From Ochotona curzoniae (taxonomy: Eukaryota > Chordata > Mammalia > Lagomorpha > Ochotonidae), in the NCBI RefSeq assembly GCF_017591425.1, contig NW_024467106.1, positions 20,326,501-20,390,500 on the forward strand: a stretch of DNA of 64,000 nucleotides. The letters run 5' to 3'. Below, in pieces: positions 35,408 to 46,131 of this stretch (within the stretch, counting starts at the first letter, position 1; each line of letters begins with the position of its first letter). A program made the translations under genes and the position numbers. The notes below the pieces were generated by a model. It was not told the origin of the DNA. It made no database searches and worked only from the letters and a program-made list of their open reading frames with translations.

Positions 35408-35964
35408 AAAATAAAAATATTATACAAAATTACCCAAAGTGATATTTGTAAGGTAACATAAAGCCAATATAGTTTTTGTGTTTCTGTGTCCTATCCTATG
35501 ATATTTCATTGACTGTATGTACATATTTCTAAGTCAGGAGAAGTTCAAAATTCAGAACAGTTCCCAGAAGTTTTGCATAAGGATACTCAACTTGATCTTG
35601 ATGTTTCCGGTGATTACCATGGGACCTGAGGAAGGACAGCCCTTCCTCTGTAGGAATAGAAGCACTAAGAAGGTAACCACACATCAAGTCACCGAAGTCT
35701 TGTTATAAAGCTGTGTGATAAGTTTCTTGGAGTTCAGGGTCAAGAACCAGTGGGAAAATCAAATTTAGCTACTGGTATCAAAAGGCTATTAAGTAAAAGC
35801 TGCATATAAAATGCCAGAAGAAAATATAACTTGGTAACATTAAAGAATTATGGAATTCATTCATCTACTTTCATACATCACCTAAGCTTTCTTATGAAAG
35901 AAATAGTACATTTTACTTTGTTTTGACAATAAATTATACCCTCTCCATATGAGGCTGTCTACTG

Positions 35965-36185
35965 TGAACTAATTCTGGAACTTTCCTGTATGCCAGAATC
36001 ATCTGGAGATCACATTAAATTCTCACTCTGGTAGACCTTTACCCTCAGATATGCTCGCTGCAACATTTTAGTGGGACCTGAAGCATTGCTTGGATTTTGT
36101 TGGGTTATTTGGTTGGATACCAGCCTGATAAGATAAGGCCGGTACTAACCTGGGAACCATACTTTGGAAACAACTGTCTCAAAAG
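35965..36185. repeat. MER5-like (hAT) DNA transposon remnant
   Basis: GCCAGAATCATCTGGAGATC at one end and GGGAACCATACTTTGGAAAC at the other match the MER5 non-autonomous pattern. Confidence 0.6.
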
Positions 36186-36202
36186 TGAAAAAGACCAATT
36201 TT

Positions 36203-36470
36203 AGGGCTGAGCAATGTGATGCCGCAGGTTAAGCTCCTTGTGACACTGTTACCCCAAACCAGAGGACCTGGGTTTGAGTCTGGCCCCTATTTCAAATCCA
36301 GCTTTCTGGTGGTGTGTATGTAACCTGGGAAGCAACAGATTGTGTCTTTAGTACTTGGGTGGCTGCTACCCATGTAGGCTCTTTTGGGTATTGTGGGCAT
36401 GTAGGGAGTGAACCAAAATATGAAAGGTCTCTCATTCTCTCTCTGTTTAATTACTTCAAATATATAAAAA
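36203..36470 (+). repeat. C-type SINE, old
   Basis: GGGCTGAGCAATGTGATGCC head, GGGTTTGAGTCTGGCCCC B-box region. Confidence 0.75.
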
Positions 36471-36595
36471 TAGACCAATACAAAGACCTATTAAAAAGAC
36501 CACGTATGGCTCCTTTCCATGCTATCCAGCTGGTGGTCTATCCAGTGTAGTCCATGGTCCCCAGCATAACTTAAAGGGAAGCTGTCACAGTAGCC

Positions 36596-37200
36596 AGGGC
36601 CCTTGATGTCCTGCAATTCAAGGAGGAAGATGCCCTCATATTGCTTACAGCAGGAAGCAGTCAGGTAGCACCCACCTTGACTTCCACACAGAAGGGAAAG
36701 TGATGACAGCTACATCATAAGTCTGAAAAGGACACGGGAGAAGCCTCTGTTGGAGGCTCGTGCCATTGCTGCCATGGAAGACCCTGCTGCTGTCGCTGTC
36801 ACATCCTCCAGGAACACTGGCCAGAAGGGCTGGGCTGAAGTTAGTTGTTGCCACTGGAGGTACTCTTGCTACCCCTGGTAACAGAGAAACAAGGCAAGGA
36901 CTGGAGGCTCATGATGTTGGTGATATCCATAATCCTCCTATTCATTCTTTCCTTCTGATCACTTCACACTTGGGATCCTTCAGGCCCAATCTCTCTTTCT
37001 GCAGAGATCCTCAAGAAATTGGAAAGCAAGAGCATAATGGCGATGGAAAAGCTCTGACCCAGGAGGGACCTCAGGGTGAATGGATGGACCAGCTCTTGAG
37101 CATCCAGCTACTCAGCCTGAGCTTGCACACTGGTCTGAAGGCATGCAGGTGCCCTCTGGACCTACTCACCAGCTGCCTACTGGAGAGTGTGGGCTGCAGG
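36596..37200 (+). pseudogene. RPSA: RPSA processed pseudogene, broken
   Basis: An intronless copy of the ribosomal protein SA (laminin receptor) mRNA, recognised from the well-known protein and cDNA. It starts at CCCTTGATGTCCTGC (protein residues ALDVLQ) and continues through YIISLKRT, then [11 protein letters not shown] and SSRNTGQK to about 36880. The middle of the gene is missing: recognisable sequence resumes near 36960 and gives FCRDPQEIGKQ and QGEWM, with decayed sequence to about 37200. There are frameshifts (for example before [10 protein letters not shown]) and no start codon. The 3' end and poly(A) tail are lost. A SINE follows at 37215. A 150-residue open frame across it is a relic, not a gene. 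RPSA is known for many such copies. Confidence 0.85.
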
Positions 37201-37214
37201 GACCAGTACTGAGG

Positions 37215-37480
37215 CATATTTTGTTAAGCCACCGCTTATGATGCCAGCACACTATATATGGCACTGATTCAAGTCCCAGCTACTCCACTTCTGATCCAGC
37301 TCTGTGCTAATGTACCTGGCAAAGCAACAGAAGACAACCCAACAGTCTGGGCCCCAAAACCCATGTGGAAACATGGAAGAAGCTTCTGGCTTCAGCCTGG
37401 TCCAGCTTTGGCCTTTGCAACCATTTAGGCAGTGAACCAACAGATGAAAGATTCTCTCTCTCTCTCTCTCTCTAACTGTT
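37215..37480 (+). repeat. C-type SINE
   Basis: TTCAAGTCCCAGCTACTCCA, CTTCTGATCCAGCTCTGTGC, and a TC tail (37452-37472). Confidence 0.85.
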
Positions 37481-37613
37481 GTTCATATAAATCTTGGGTT
37501 GCAGCTCTCATTGCTCAGGTACAGTCTGACTGTTCTTCACAGTCCCTAAAGCAAAATGGAAATGATCTGGATGGAAAAAGAAACACCAATTTCTAAACAA
37601 ATAAGCAGAGACC

Positions 37614-37949
37614 GGGCCCGGCACGGTGGCGCAAGTGGTTAAAGGTCCTCGCCTAGCACGCCCAGGATCCCTTATGGGCGCCGGTTCTAATCCCGGCAGC
37701 CCCGCTTCCCTTCCAGCTCCCTGCCTGTGGCCTGGGAAAGCAGTCGAGGACGGCCCAAAGCTTTGGGACCCTGCACCCACATGGGAGACCCGGAAGAGGC
37801 TCCTGGCTTCGGATGGGCATAGTATCGGCCCGTTGCGCTCACTTGGGGAGTGAATCATCGGACGGAAGATCTTCCTCTCTGTCTCTCTTCTCTGTATATC
37901 CGCCTTTCCAATAAAAAAATAATAATAAAAATAAATCTTTAAAAAAAAA
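37614..37949 (+). mobile_element. Young C-type SINE, full-length
   Basis: A CpG-rich, little-decayed copy. The tRNA-derived head has an A-box-like GGTGGCGCAAGTGG and a B-box-like GGTTCTAATCC. The end is TTTCCAATAAAAAAATAATA plus poly(A). A 17-base direct repeat, ACAAATAAGCAGAGACC, lies at 37597-37613 and 37962-37978. Confidence 0.95.
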
Positions 37950-38453
37950 TAAACAGGATCTACAAATAAGCAGAGACCAGTTATAGAGACAACAGCTCTG
38001 ATTCTGAATCTAATGTAAACATTTGATTGTGTGACCTGGGGTTGCTAAACCTCTCTGAACTTCGTTGTCCATTCCCATGAGGGTGGCTCTGACATGTGCT
38101 CTTCTCAACCCACCTGTCCCTGGCAGCTTCTTACCATAGTGGACATGAGAGTGTTAGGATGACCACATTCTTCTTCTTGCAAGGCACCTGTAAGAATGAT
38201 GCATCACTCACAGAAGATGTCTAGGATGTGGAGAAATATGATCGCTACGTTAAAAGGCTGCCAAGAGGTGATAGATGTAAAATGCTTGGCGTAGAGTCTG
38301 GCACAAAGTCAGGATCACTTAAAATGGCAATTGATTTTAGCTGGTATTAAAAAAAAATAACATGAGCTATAGAGTAGGGCCAAGGCAGCAACTGACAGAG
38401 TGAAAATGAGGCCCAAATTGAGATTGATCTCCTCTCTTCTGTTTCGTCTCCAG

Positions 38454-38599
38454 GCAGACTTTAGAGACAGTAAGTTACAGTGCTGTCCTGGCCAGTCCTC
38501 CCCGCTGATCCCAGCTGTGACCCTGAGGCCTTTGACAGAGACCATCCCCACAGTGCAGAACATCTACACCCCCCGGAAACCTGTGGCTCTGGCAGCCAG
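38454..38599 (+). CDS. EPB41L4B: EPB41L4B exon 8 of window
   Basis: The 146-base exon (phase 0 to 2) runs from the acceptor TTTCGTCTCCAG to the consensus donor GTGAGT. It encodes ADFRDSKLQCCPGQSSPLIP, then TLRPLTETIPTVQNIYTPRK and PVALAA, plus two bases (AG) of a Ser codon. Both the normal last exon (40730) and a candidate alternative last exon (39892) start with the T that completes this Ser, so either can follow. Confidence 0.93.
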
Positions 38600-38814
38600 G
38601 TGAGTCCAACGGGCAAACACTGGCAGGGTCCTATGCTAACAGGAAAACGGGGTGCAGACAGTGAACCCTGTTAATTGTGTTAGTGACATCTATAACCCTC
38701 TTATTCATCTATCCATTCATTCTATGTGTTGCTGGAAGTGCCTCCAAAGGGTAGGCTGTAGGCTAGGAGCACAGAGGATGAAGCTGATCAGGAGTTCTAC
38801 CCCAAGGTTTATAG

Positions 38815-39163
38815 TGTGGTTCAGCAGGCTAAACTGAACCACAGCCCATATCTGAGTGCTGGTTCAGTCTCAGCTACTTTGCTCCCAACCCAGCTCCCAA
38901 TTCATGTTCCTGGGAAGGCAGTGTATGATGAACCAAGTACTTAGACCCCTGTCACTTATGTGGGAGACCTGGCTGGAGTTCCTGACACCTGTGCCTTTGG
39001 TCTGAGCTAGACCTGGCTGTTGTGGCCATTTGGGGAGTGAACCAGTAGATTGACGGAAGATACTCTCTGTTTCTCTTTTTTTCTCTTGCTCTTCTCTCTC
39101 TCTCCCTCTACCCCTTTCTTGTTTTTCAAATAAATAAATAAATAAGTCTTTAAAAAAAAAAGA
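38815..39163 (+). repeat. C-type SINE
   Basis: GGCAGTGTATGATGAACCAAG, GGCCATTTGGGGAGTGAACC, CAAATAAATAAATAAATAAG. Confidence 0.85.
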
Positions 39164-39235
39164 ATCCTACAGTTAAATGTGTGTAAAGTAGAGGAGACAG
39201 ACAAATAGGTCTGTGTGAACACAGGTAGACAGAAG

Positions 39236-39520
39236 TATCAGGAAGATAATAAAACTGAAAGCAGGAAGACAAGCTTGCTGGTCCTGGGGAAGTGTCACTT
39301 AAGCAGAGGCTTAAACATAGGAAACAAGTAATAGATGTCTAGGGAAAAGCAGAGCTGGCAAAGGGAACAGCCAGAGCTACATCTCCTAAGGAAGAGAGTG
39401 CCTGGCATGGCCAAGGAAGTCAAAACGGCCAGTATGACCAGAGCAGAATGAGTGACAGCTGAGGAGGTTCATGAATTTGTGAGCTGGGACCAGATGGCAT
39501 ATGGCCTTGTTGGCCATAGT
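39236..39520. repeat. L2-like ancient repeat
   Basis: GGGAAGTGTCACTTAAGCAG, AGAGTGCCTGGCATGGCCAAG and CCAGTATGACCAGAGCAGAA resemble the ancient LINE pattern also seen at 31545-31830 and 52800-53170. Confidence 0.45.
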
Positions 39521-39523
39521 AGC

Positions 39524-39770
39524 ATTTTTTAAAGATTATTTATCTTTATTAGAAAGGCAGTTACACACACACAGAGAGAAACATGTAGAGAAAGAAATCT
39601 TATATCCACTGGTTTACTCCCCAAAATGGTAGCAACATCTAGAACTGAGCTGATTCGAAGCCAGGAACCAGAAGCTTCTCCTGGGTCTCCTACACTGATG
39701 CAGGGGCCCAAGGACATCCTCTACTGTTGGATTGGTAGTGGAGCAGCCAGGACTCAAACCTCTTTTCTGC
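39524..39770 (-). repeat. C-type SINE
   Basis: AAAGATTATTTATCTTTATT tail, CCTGGGTCTCCTACACTGAT body; ends shortly before the TG repeat. Confidence 0.8.
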
Positions 39771-39866
39771 AGGCAGGACTCAAACTTCTTTTCTCTGGCC
39801 CGCATAGTAGAAGTTTTTATTTCTATCTTGGGTAAGGTTAATAAACTTGGTTGATACTTTTAATGA

Positions 39867-39881
39867 TGTGTGTGTGTGTGT
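39867..39881 (+). repeat. TG repeat next to splice acceptor
   Basis: About seven TG units ending ten bases before the acceptor AG of the candidate alternative last exon. UG repeats in RNA are known TDP-43 and CELF binding sites. Confidence 0.9.
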
Positions 39882-39891
39882 CTTTAAACAG

Positions 39892-39967
39892 TGAAGATGA
39901 GCTCTTCAAATGCTTAGCTCAAAGACCAAGGACTAAGAAAGTAGAGGAAGCTCCTGAACGCAGCTAG
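39892..39967 (+). CDS. Candidate alternative last exon of EPB41L4B
   Basis: The acceptor (TCTTTAAACAG, ends 39891) sits directly after a TG repeat (39867-39881). The first base completes the Ser codon left by exon 8. Then 24 codons (EDELFKCLAQ...EAPERS) run to a TAG at 39965. An ATTAAA hexamer follows at 39991 and a T-rich stretch at about 40000-40019, so every part of a short terminal exon is present. It would replace the last 22 residues and remove the terminal MTEL. I do not know it from human or mouse annotation. A 24-codon open frame alone is weak evidence (about 30 percent by chance). Confidence 0.33.
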
Positions 39968-39990
39968 TTGTACTTCATTTAGTTTTCTTC

Positions 39991-39996
39991 ATTAAA
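39991..39996 (+). terminator. Candidate poly(A) signal of the alternative last exon
   Basis: ATTAAA lies 24 bases after the TAG of the candidate terminal exon. A T-rich element (TTCTCTTTGTTTAG) follows about 12 bases later, the right spacing for cleavage near 40010. Confidence 0.3.
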
Positions 39997-40349
39997 ACGT
40001 TAGGCATTCTCTTTGTTTAGCCATTATCTCAGGCATTAATCAAATTAAACCCTAGGGGAAAGTGCAGATGAAACTAATGTAAACTATAATTTGAGAGAAT
40101 CTAACCCCTGGACAGCTCCATTCTGTGCACCAGATTCAGCAGATCCCGTCAGGCTCTGGGATTGTTTGCCCAAGGATGATACAGTCAGTCACCTAGGGAG
40201 CGAGAATGCATGATATGGGGAATTCCTAAGGCTGACCATTTCAGGTGTTTGGAATGCTAGCAAGTATAAGGCGTCCTTACAGAATCTAAAAAGGAAAGTA
40301 AAAAAGAGATCAAGAAATGAATTTGGGACAGGGGTTTGGGCACAGGGTT

Positions 40350-40625
40350 TAGGACACTCTCGGGACATGGTGTGTACCATGTTTGTGTACCATGTTGGAG
40401 AGCCTTGGGTGGTTTCCAGTCCTGGCTTCACTCCCAATTCTTGCCTCCTGTGAGGCAGCAGATGATGGCTCAAAGACTTGGGTCCCTGCCACCCATCTGG
40501 GAGACCTGGATGGAGTTTCTGATTCCTGGCTTGTGCCCAGCTCAGGCCCAGCCGTTGTGGGCATTTGGAAAGTGAGCCAGAGTGTGGGAAGCCTCTCCCC
40601 GTGTCCGACTCTCTACCTTACACAG
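40350..40625 (+). repeat. C-type SINE, old
   Basis: GCAGATGATGGCTCAAAGAC, CCTGGATGGAGTTTCTGATTC; it sits about 100 bases before the last exon. Confidence 0.75.
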
Positions 40626-40729
40626 GATCTGGAAATCAATGAAGGATTCAGTAAATGACCCTTAAGCAGTCTGCGCCTGCAGGTTTTATGATTTTTGTCT
40701 CATTTCTTTTGTCCCTTTCTCTTCTTCAG

Positions 40730-40799
40730 TGCAGAGACACTCCGGCAGGAACTGGAGAGAGAAAAAATGATGAAAAGACTGTTGATGACCGAACTGTGA
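40730..40799 (+). CDS. EPB41L4B: EPB41L4B last coding exon, C-terminus and stop
   Basis: After a good pyrimidine tract (CCCTTTCTCTTCTTCAG) the exon completes Ser and encodes AETLRQELEREKMMKRLLMTEL, then TGA at 40797. The charged heptad-like run looks helical. The final four residues M-T-E-L fit a class I PDZ ligand (Thr at -2, Leu at 0), which would suit a cortical adaptor that works with polarity proteins; that role is inference. The end matches the human protein as I recall it. Confidence 0.95.
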
Positions 40800-42520
40800 C
40801 ATTCTCCCTGATGCCTGGGGGTTGGCATGGTGCCTTCTGTTCGTTTCCTTTCTTCGGGCTTTGTGTGCTCTGCCTAGCACAGCACTCGACTGTGGTGTGC
40901 CCTGCTCGCCCGGGTCTCCACGGTGGGTGGAAGCCAACTTCTGGCTTGACTTCTATTGGAAAAGTTATTTTATGTCTCTTGAGCATTAGAGTCTTCCTAT
41001 GACTCAATGTAATTGAGACAGGAGTTAGTAGGTTTAGGAGAAGAAAGATGGGAAAACAGGGGTTCCTTTTCACACGTCCCTGTGTGTGTCTGTTACCAGG
41101 CACAGGGGTTAATACAATGTGGAATCCTTTGCTATCTAAAAACCATACGATTTTTGTAGGACTGAAATTTGCAACCACGCTTTGACTGTTTGTTAAAGAG
41201 TCATTTTTAATGAGAGAATAATTCTTTATTGCTGGTTTTTCATTGACACGAATACACTACACCTATCTTTTGGCATCCTTAACATTCATTTTTTTATCCA
41301 GATATGAGTAGTGAATGAAAATATAAAGTTACATGTCCCCACAACCTAAAGTACTTCAGCCTCATCAGAAATATAACCTAACTTGTTGGGTATGATATGA
41401 TTTTGGATAAGCAGAGTTATCAGAGAACCTAAAGTCAAAAGTTCTACTCTAAATTGTTTTTTTAAAAATCCTCACAAGGTTAAGGTGATTCAAGATCAAG
41501 AAAATTTAACATCAAGTAGGTTCCATAAAGTAAAATTATTACTAAAGTTGATCACTCCATATCCCAGTGATAGAACCTTAACCAGAGGGAATTTTGCTCC
41601 CTTTTTATATAGTTTCAAGAAATGTGTTTTTAAATTTTTATTATGCACTTGAACAACTTCGCAGGAATAAAGGAACCCCTCACCAGTCTATCCTCTGAAT
41701 TATCCCAGCTTCCTCAGTGAACATGCACATTTTAATGCAGCTGTGATCAATTTGTCTCTTCTGTTGCACTTCTCCATGCAGCACTTCCCTTATCCACATG
41801 GATTCCACTCTCACCATCCTGAGTGTCTTCTCTTCGATATAATTTGGTTAGCCTCACTCCTCATGATTTGATATTGGAGTTATGTCTTAATTTTCTTATA
41901 AATACTGCTGCTATGAATGTCCTTGTAAAAAAAAAAATATTCCTTTTTGGATTATTCCTGCAGGAAAATCTCCAAAGAGGGAGAACAAGGTAAAAGAGCA
42001 TGAAATATTTTATAGCTCTTGTTTTATATTGCCAGATTGCTTTCTAGAAAGATCCAATCTCTAGATTGGAAGGACTTTAAAGATCATCTAGTTCAACCCC
42101 ATAAACCCTATGAATGCTTGAATCCCCTCTACAATTTATGAGGCCACCAGCAATGTGTATGCACTTCTATTGACCAGTAGCTCTGCCACTGTTGGTGTTT
42201 TGCTGTTTTTATTTATTTCGAGCTGGTTTACTAGATGTGTGTAGTTGCTCTGGAAGAGTTGTTCTGTTTCATTAATTGCTAGCTGAGCACTTTCTCCTGT
42301 GGTGATTTCTTAGCCGTGTTTTCCCTCAGTGTAAAATGTCCACCCACTTCTTAGGAGCACTTGTGAGGTGGAATGGAGTGCACACATTTGTATCACAACT
42401 GTACTTTTCCATTGTGTTCTACAGTTGGCTTTCCTGTCCCTTTCAAACTGAATGGTGCCAATAATTTGATACTAATAACAATATATATTAAAAAAGGAAT
42501 GCCTCACTTACTAGCATTGT
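40800..42520 (+). other. EPB41L4B: EPB41L4B 3'UTR (end not fixed)
   Basis: The sequence after the stop is AT-rich and has no SINE up to about 45.1 kb, a notably clean stretch for this window. An old L1-like antisense piece is possible at about 41840-42080. Candidate poly(A) hexamers are AATAAA at 41666 and ATTAAA at 42487. The latter is followed by TTGTTGTAAAATGAGG and fits the human gene spacing I remember. The true end cannot be fixed from sequence alone. Confidence 0.5.
42487..42492 (+). terminator. Candidate EPB41L4B polyadenylation signal
   Basis: ATTAAA is followed within 30-50 bases by T/G-rich sequence. Alternatives are AATAAA at 41666, at 43862 (inside an antisense L1 remnant) and at 44816. 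Confidence 0.25.
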
Positions 42521-43857
42521 TGTAAAATGAGGTATGTGAGCAAATACTTTGCTGAGGAGTAGGCCTTTAAGTGCTGAATCCTTAAAATTTTCATATTTTT
42601 GGAAGGAAATCTTTCTAAAATGTGTCACATGTGCCCCTGCCTTAGTAAACAGAGTACATTAGAGAGTGTTTGCCTTTTTTTTATGGTAAACCATGGCCAT
42701 CATTGCACACATCAACCCTCTGATACCCTGGTTGGATGCAGTGATGTCATCAGGAACTGTCCAGATGTGTGGGGCTTTGGCTTGGCCTTTTTGGGGTATT
42801 ATGTTGGTGTCACCGATGGGGTTTTGTTTTCTTTTGCATTTTACTGTTGTCTGTACTATCAATGGAGCTATCTAGGGCAATTGTAGTGTTTGGGGGCCTT
42901 TTCTGCCTTGTGGCCCCTGGCTGAACTTTTTAAAAAACAGCTTTAGCTGTTTTCTATATTGCACACATGATACAAAAAACATGTTCCTGTACAGTGTGAG
43001 GTTGTCACCACTTACCAGTCCAACACCCTCCTCCTCTTCTCAACTGCTTTTTGCAACTTCTCCTCTTCACCTCTTGCTCTCCGGGGAAGCCTTCAGGGCA
43101 CAACTGCAGCTTTCTGGGCGAAGCCAGGAGGCTGTTTCACACATGTTGAATCTGCGATGCCCCCAAAGAAGGATGCATGGGCTTTTCAGCTGCTGTGCCC
43201 AGAGACTGGGCATTCCTGCTTTGTCCCCGCTGCCTTCTGTGCTCGCATGTGTTCTGGAAGGTGGGTGTCATGGACGGCTGACCACAGACAAGCTGGCTGT
43301 TACTGCATATGAAAACCTAGAACCTTTGGTGTCTCACCTCTAACCAGTAAAAATCAAGAGGATCCCCTGGCTTCAGCAGTTGTCCAAGTTGTTGGCCTCC
43401 TTCAGTGTACTTGACATTGTGACCTGAGAGGATGAAGTTGTCTTTTTGTAGCAACTAAAATGAATTGGTACAATATTGTCTCACCTCTTATAAACTAAGC
43501 ACCAAAACAACAGCACATACATTCACACAGCACATACCTTGCAACTGGCAGGAAAGGAGGTCAGCCCGCTGGCACTGTCATTGTGGAGCTGGGGCTGCAG
43601 CCTGTGGGCCTCACACTGCCTGTGAGCAAGGTGGGTTACTGCAAGGGGCTGGTAATGTTCACCCCACAGGGCTTATGGGTTGCACACTGCACAAGAGGCC
43701 CTTATGTGGAAGGAGTTTGAAAATGAAGCCCTAGAGCATTTGCAAGATTCTACTAGGATGCACCTAGAATTTCGTATTCCCCAAATAGCACAGGGATATT
43801 CTGATATCATTGTTATCTTTCGCTCCCCCTTTTCAAAGATCATGGCTTTGGAAAATA

Positions 43858-44345
43858 TTCAAATAAAATTCACTATGTAAATCGCTTAAAAGTGTACCAT
43901 TCCGTGATTTCTAGTGTACTCACTGTTTTGCACACCAGTTACCACCACTTACTCCTCCATCACCCTCTGGAAACCAATAATTTCCTTTGTGTCTGGATTT
44001 CTGCGGGTGGTTTTGCTTACTCTGAACATTTCATGTAAATGGAATCATGCAATATGCGCTGTTTTGTGATTGGCTGCTTTCACTTAACGTAATGTTTCCA
44101 CATTCATCCATGTTGTAGCATGTATTGGAACTTCATACATTTTATGGCCAAGCAGTGTATCATTGTATGAATATGCCATAATTTGTTGATCCATTTGTCA
44201 AGTGATGGGCATTGGGTTTACTCCTGCTTTTCAGTTACTCTAATACTGCTGCAAATGTCTACGTACACGTTTTTGTGTGAACATGTTTTCAATCCTCAGA
44301 TTTGCTGGGTCACATGGCAACTTCATGTTTAACTTTCAGAGGAAC
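43858..44345 (-). repeat. Antisense L1 3' remnant
   Basis: The plus strand reads like reverse old L1: AAAATTCACTATGTAAATCG, TTCATCCATGTTGTAGCATG, ATTTGTTGATCCATTTGTCA, CTGGGTCACATGGCAACTTC. Confidence 0.85.
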
Positions 44346-45171
44346 TGCCAAGATCTTAGATTTTATTTCATATGAAATCCAAAGGAAGAAGCTACATATG
44401 CTAGGCAGTCAGAAGCATGAGCAGGTATGTTACTGGTCAGACACTGAGATGCACTGACTTGGGGGAATTTTTATAATGAAAAAATTGTTTTTAGAGAAAT
44501 GACTTTGATAAGAAGAGAAAATAAAGGTGCTGTCTTTCTCTCAAAAAACAAGAATGAAATCAGACTCTGGTTGGTCTCTGGGTTCTCACTGGAACAGCTG
44601 GCTCCTGGTCAGCAAGTGGTGTCAGAATATTCAGGAATATACTTCCCCAGAAGTTGCACAAAAGAGGAAACCATAGTAGTCTTGCCTATTCAGTGGAAAG
44701 CGTGGAGTCTGTGTGATCATGGGAAGAACCAACCAGGGAGGGAACATGTGCTGAAGCTTAGGATAAGACTCCTTTCACTCTTTCCAGGGCTGAAACATGG
44801 GGAGCAAACTCAAAAAATAAATTTTTAAAAATTCAAAAGGCAGTATGCATAAGTGAGTAAGAATCTCAGGAAACAGAAGCAGCCAGGGGTGCAGGGAATC
44901 AAGAACTTAAGGAAATTCTAAGGCCCCGGTAAAATTCAAAGACCCTAAGTGGCATGAAAGTGGTAAGTCTTCTCTCTAGAAAACCCATACATCAAAACGC
45001 TATCCCAGCACATTCATGAGGGGCCTCACACTGCCCCAAAACCACCTGGGCCACCTTCCAGGGCTCATGGACCCTGGGTCCAAACGCTCAGATCACCTGC
45101 AAACCTCATTTTAGTCTATGGTTGCAAACTTTCACCTAACTCATCCTCCAAAGGAAAAAAACATCCTGATA

Positions 45172-45470
45172 CTTAAAAAAAAAAAAAAATTCTTTCATTT
45201 ATTTGAAAGAATGAAGCCGAGAGAAAGGAGGAGGATGTCTTTCTGCTTATTCTCCAAATGGCCACAACAACCAGATTCAGATTAAGGTCAATTTAGGAGC
45301 CGGGACCTCCATCCTGGTCTGCCATATGGTAGCAGGGTGCCAAGCACTTGGGCCGTCTGCTGCCTTCCCAGATGTATTAGCAGGAGGCTGGGTGGAAAAA
45401 CAGAGGAACCAGGACTCAGGGTAACACTCTGGCACATGGTAGCTTAACTTGCCATGCCACAACAGCAGAT
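45172..45470 (-). repeat. C-type SINE
   Basis: A-rich tail, then TTCTTTCATTTATTTGAAAG, and CTTGCCATGCCACAACAGC at the end. Confidence 0.85.
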
Positions 45471-45570
45471 ATTTTATCAGAGCAATTTGCCAGCTAAATT
45501 TTGGGCCACTTAAAACTGACCATACCTTTTCTTGTGAACAGAAGAGAAGTTGTTTAAACATTCATTTATT

Positions 45571-45843
45571 TGGGGCCCAGCATGATGTTTCAATGGCTAA
45601 AACCTCATCTTGCAAGTGCCAGGATCCAAGATGGGTGCCAGTTCATGTCCCAGTTGCTCCACTTCCCACCCAACTGCCTTGTTGGGGTCTGGGAAAGCAG
45701 TAGAGGATGGCCCAAAGCCTTGGGTCGCTGCACCCATGTGGGTGACCTGGAGGAAGCTCCTGCCTTCTGGCTTCAGATTGGCTCAGCTCCAGCTGTTAGA
45801 GTGGCCCAGTCTAATAAAAATAAATAGAATCTTTAAAAAAAAA
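45571..45843 (+). repeat. C-type SINE
   Basis: GGGGCCCAGCATGATGTTTC head, GGTCTGGGAAAGCAGTAGAG core; 3' region shortened. Confidence 0.9.
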
Positions 45844-45844
45844 T

Positions 45845-46131
45845 TCATTGTATAAAAGTTAGGACAGTGATCTCCCATCTGCCAGTTCACTCTTCTAAAA
45901 GTCCACAGCATCTGGGGCTAAGCCAGGTTGAAGCCAGGAGGCAGACTCAATGGGGATCTCCCTCATGAGTGTCAGGGACCAACATGGTTGAGCCATCACC
46001 TGCTACCCCCTAGAGTGTGCATTAGCAGGAGCTGAAATTGGGAACAGAGCTAGAACTCACAACCAGGCAATGCAGTATGGCACGTTGGAGTCCTTAGCGA
46101 TATATTGTCCACTGCACCAAAAGCCCACCCC
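45845..46131 (-). repeat. C-type SINE, old
   Basis: GATCTCCCATCTGCCAGTTC, GAGCTGAAATTGGGAACAGA, AAAAGCCCACCCC. Tail to tail with the previous copy. Confidence 0.8.

Larger units (their letters stand above)
28966..38453 (+). other. EPB41L4B intron, largest in window
   Basis: Packed with repeats: an antisense L1 remnant (29125-29565), about 13 SINEs, an L2-like stretch (31545-31830), a MER5-like element (35965-36185), the RPSA pseudogene and a young SINE (37614-37949). The stretches 30770-31540, 31850-32560, 33150-33990 and 35410-35960 hold nothing recognisable apart from a 15-G run at 31466-31480. Confidence 0.7.
38600..40729 (+). other. EPB41L4B last intron
   Basis: Holds SINEs (38815-39163 plus, 39524-39770 minus, 40350-40625 plus), an L2-like stretch (39236-39520), the TG repeat (39867-39881) and the candidate alternative last exon with its own poly(A) signal. 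Nothing is recognised in 40020-40340. Confidence 0.7.
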
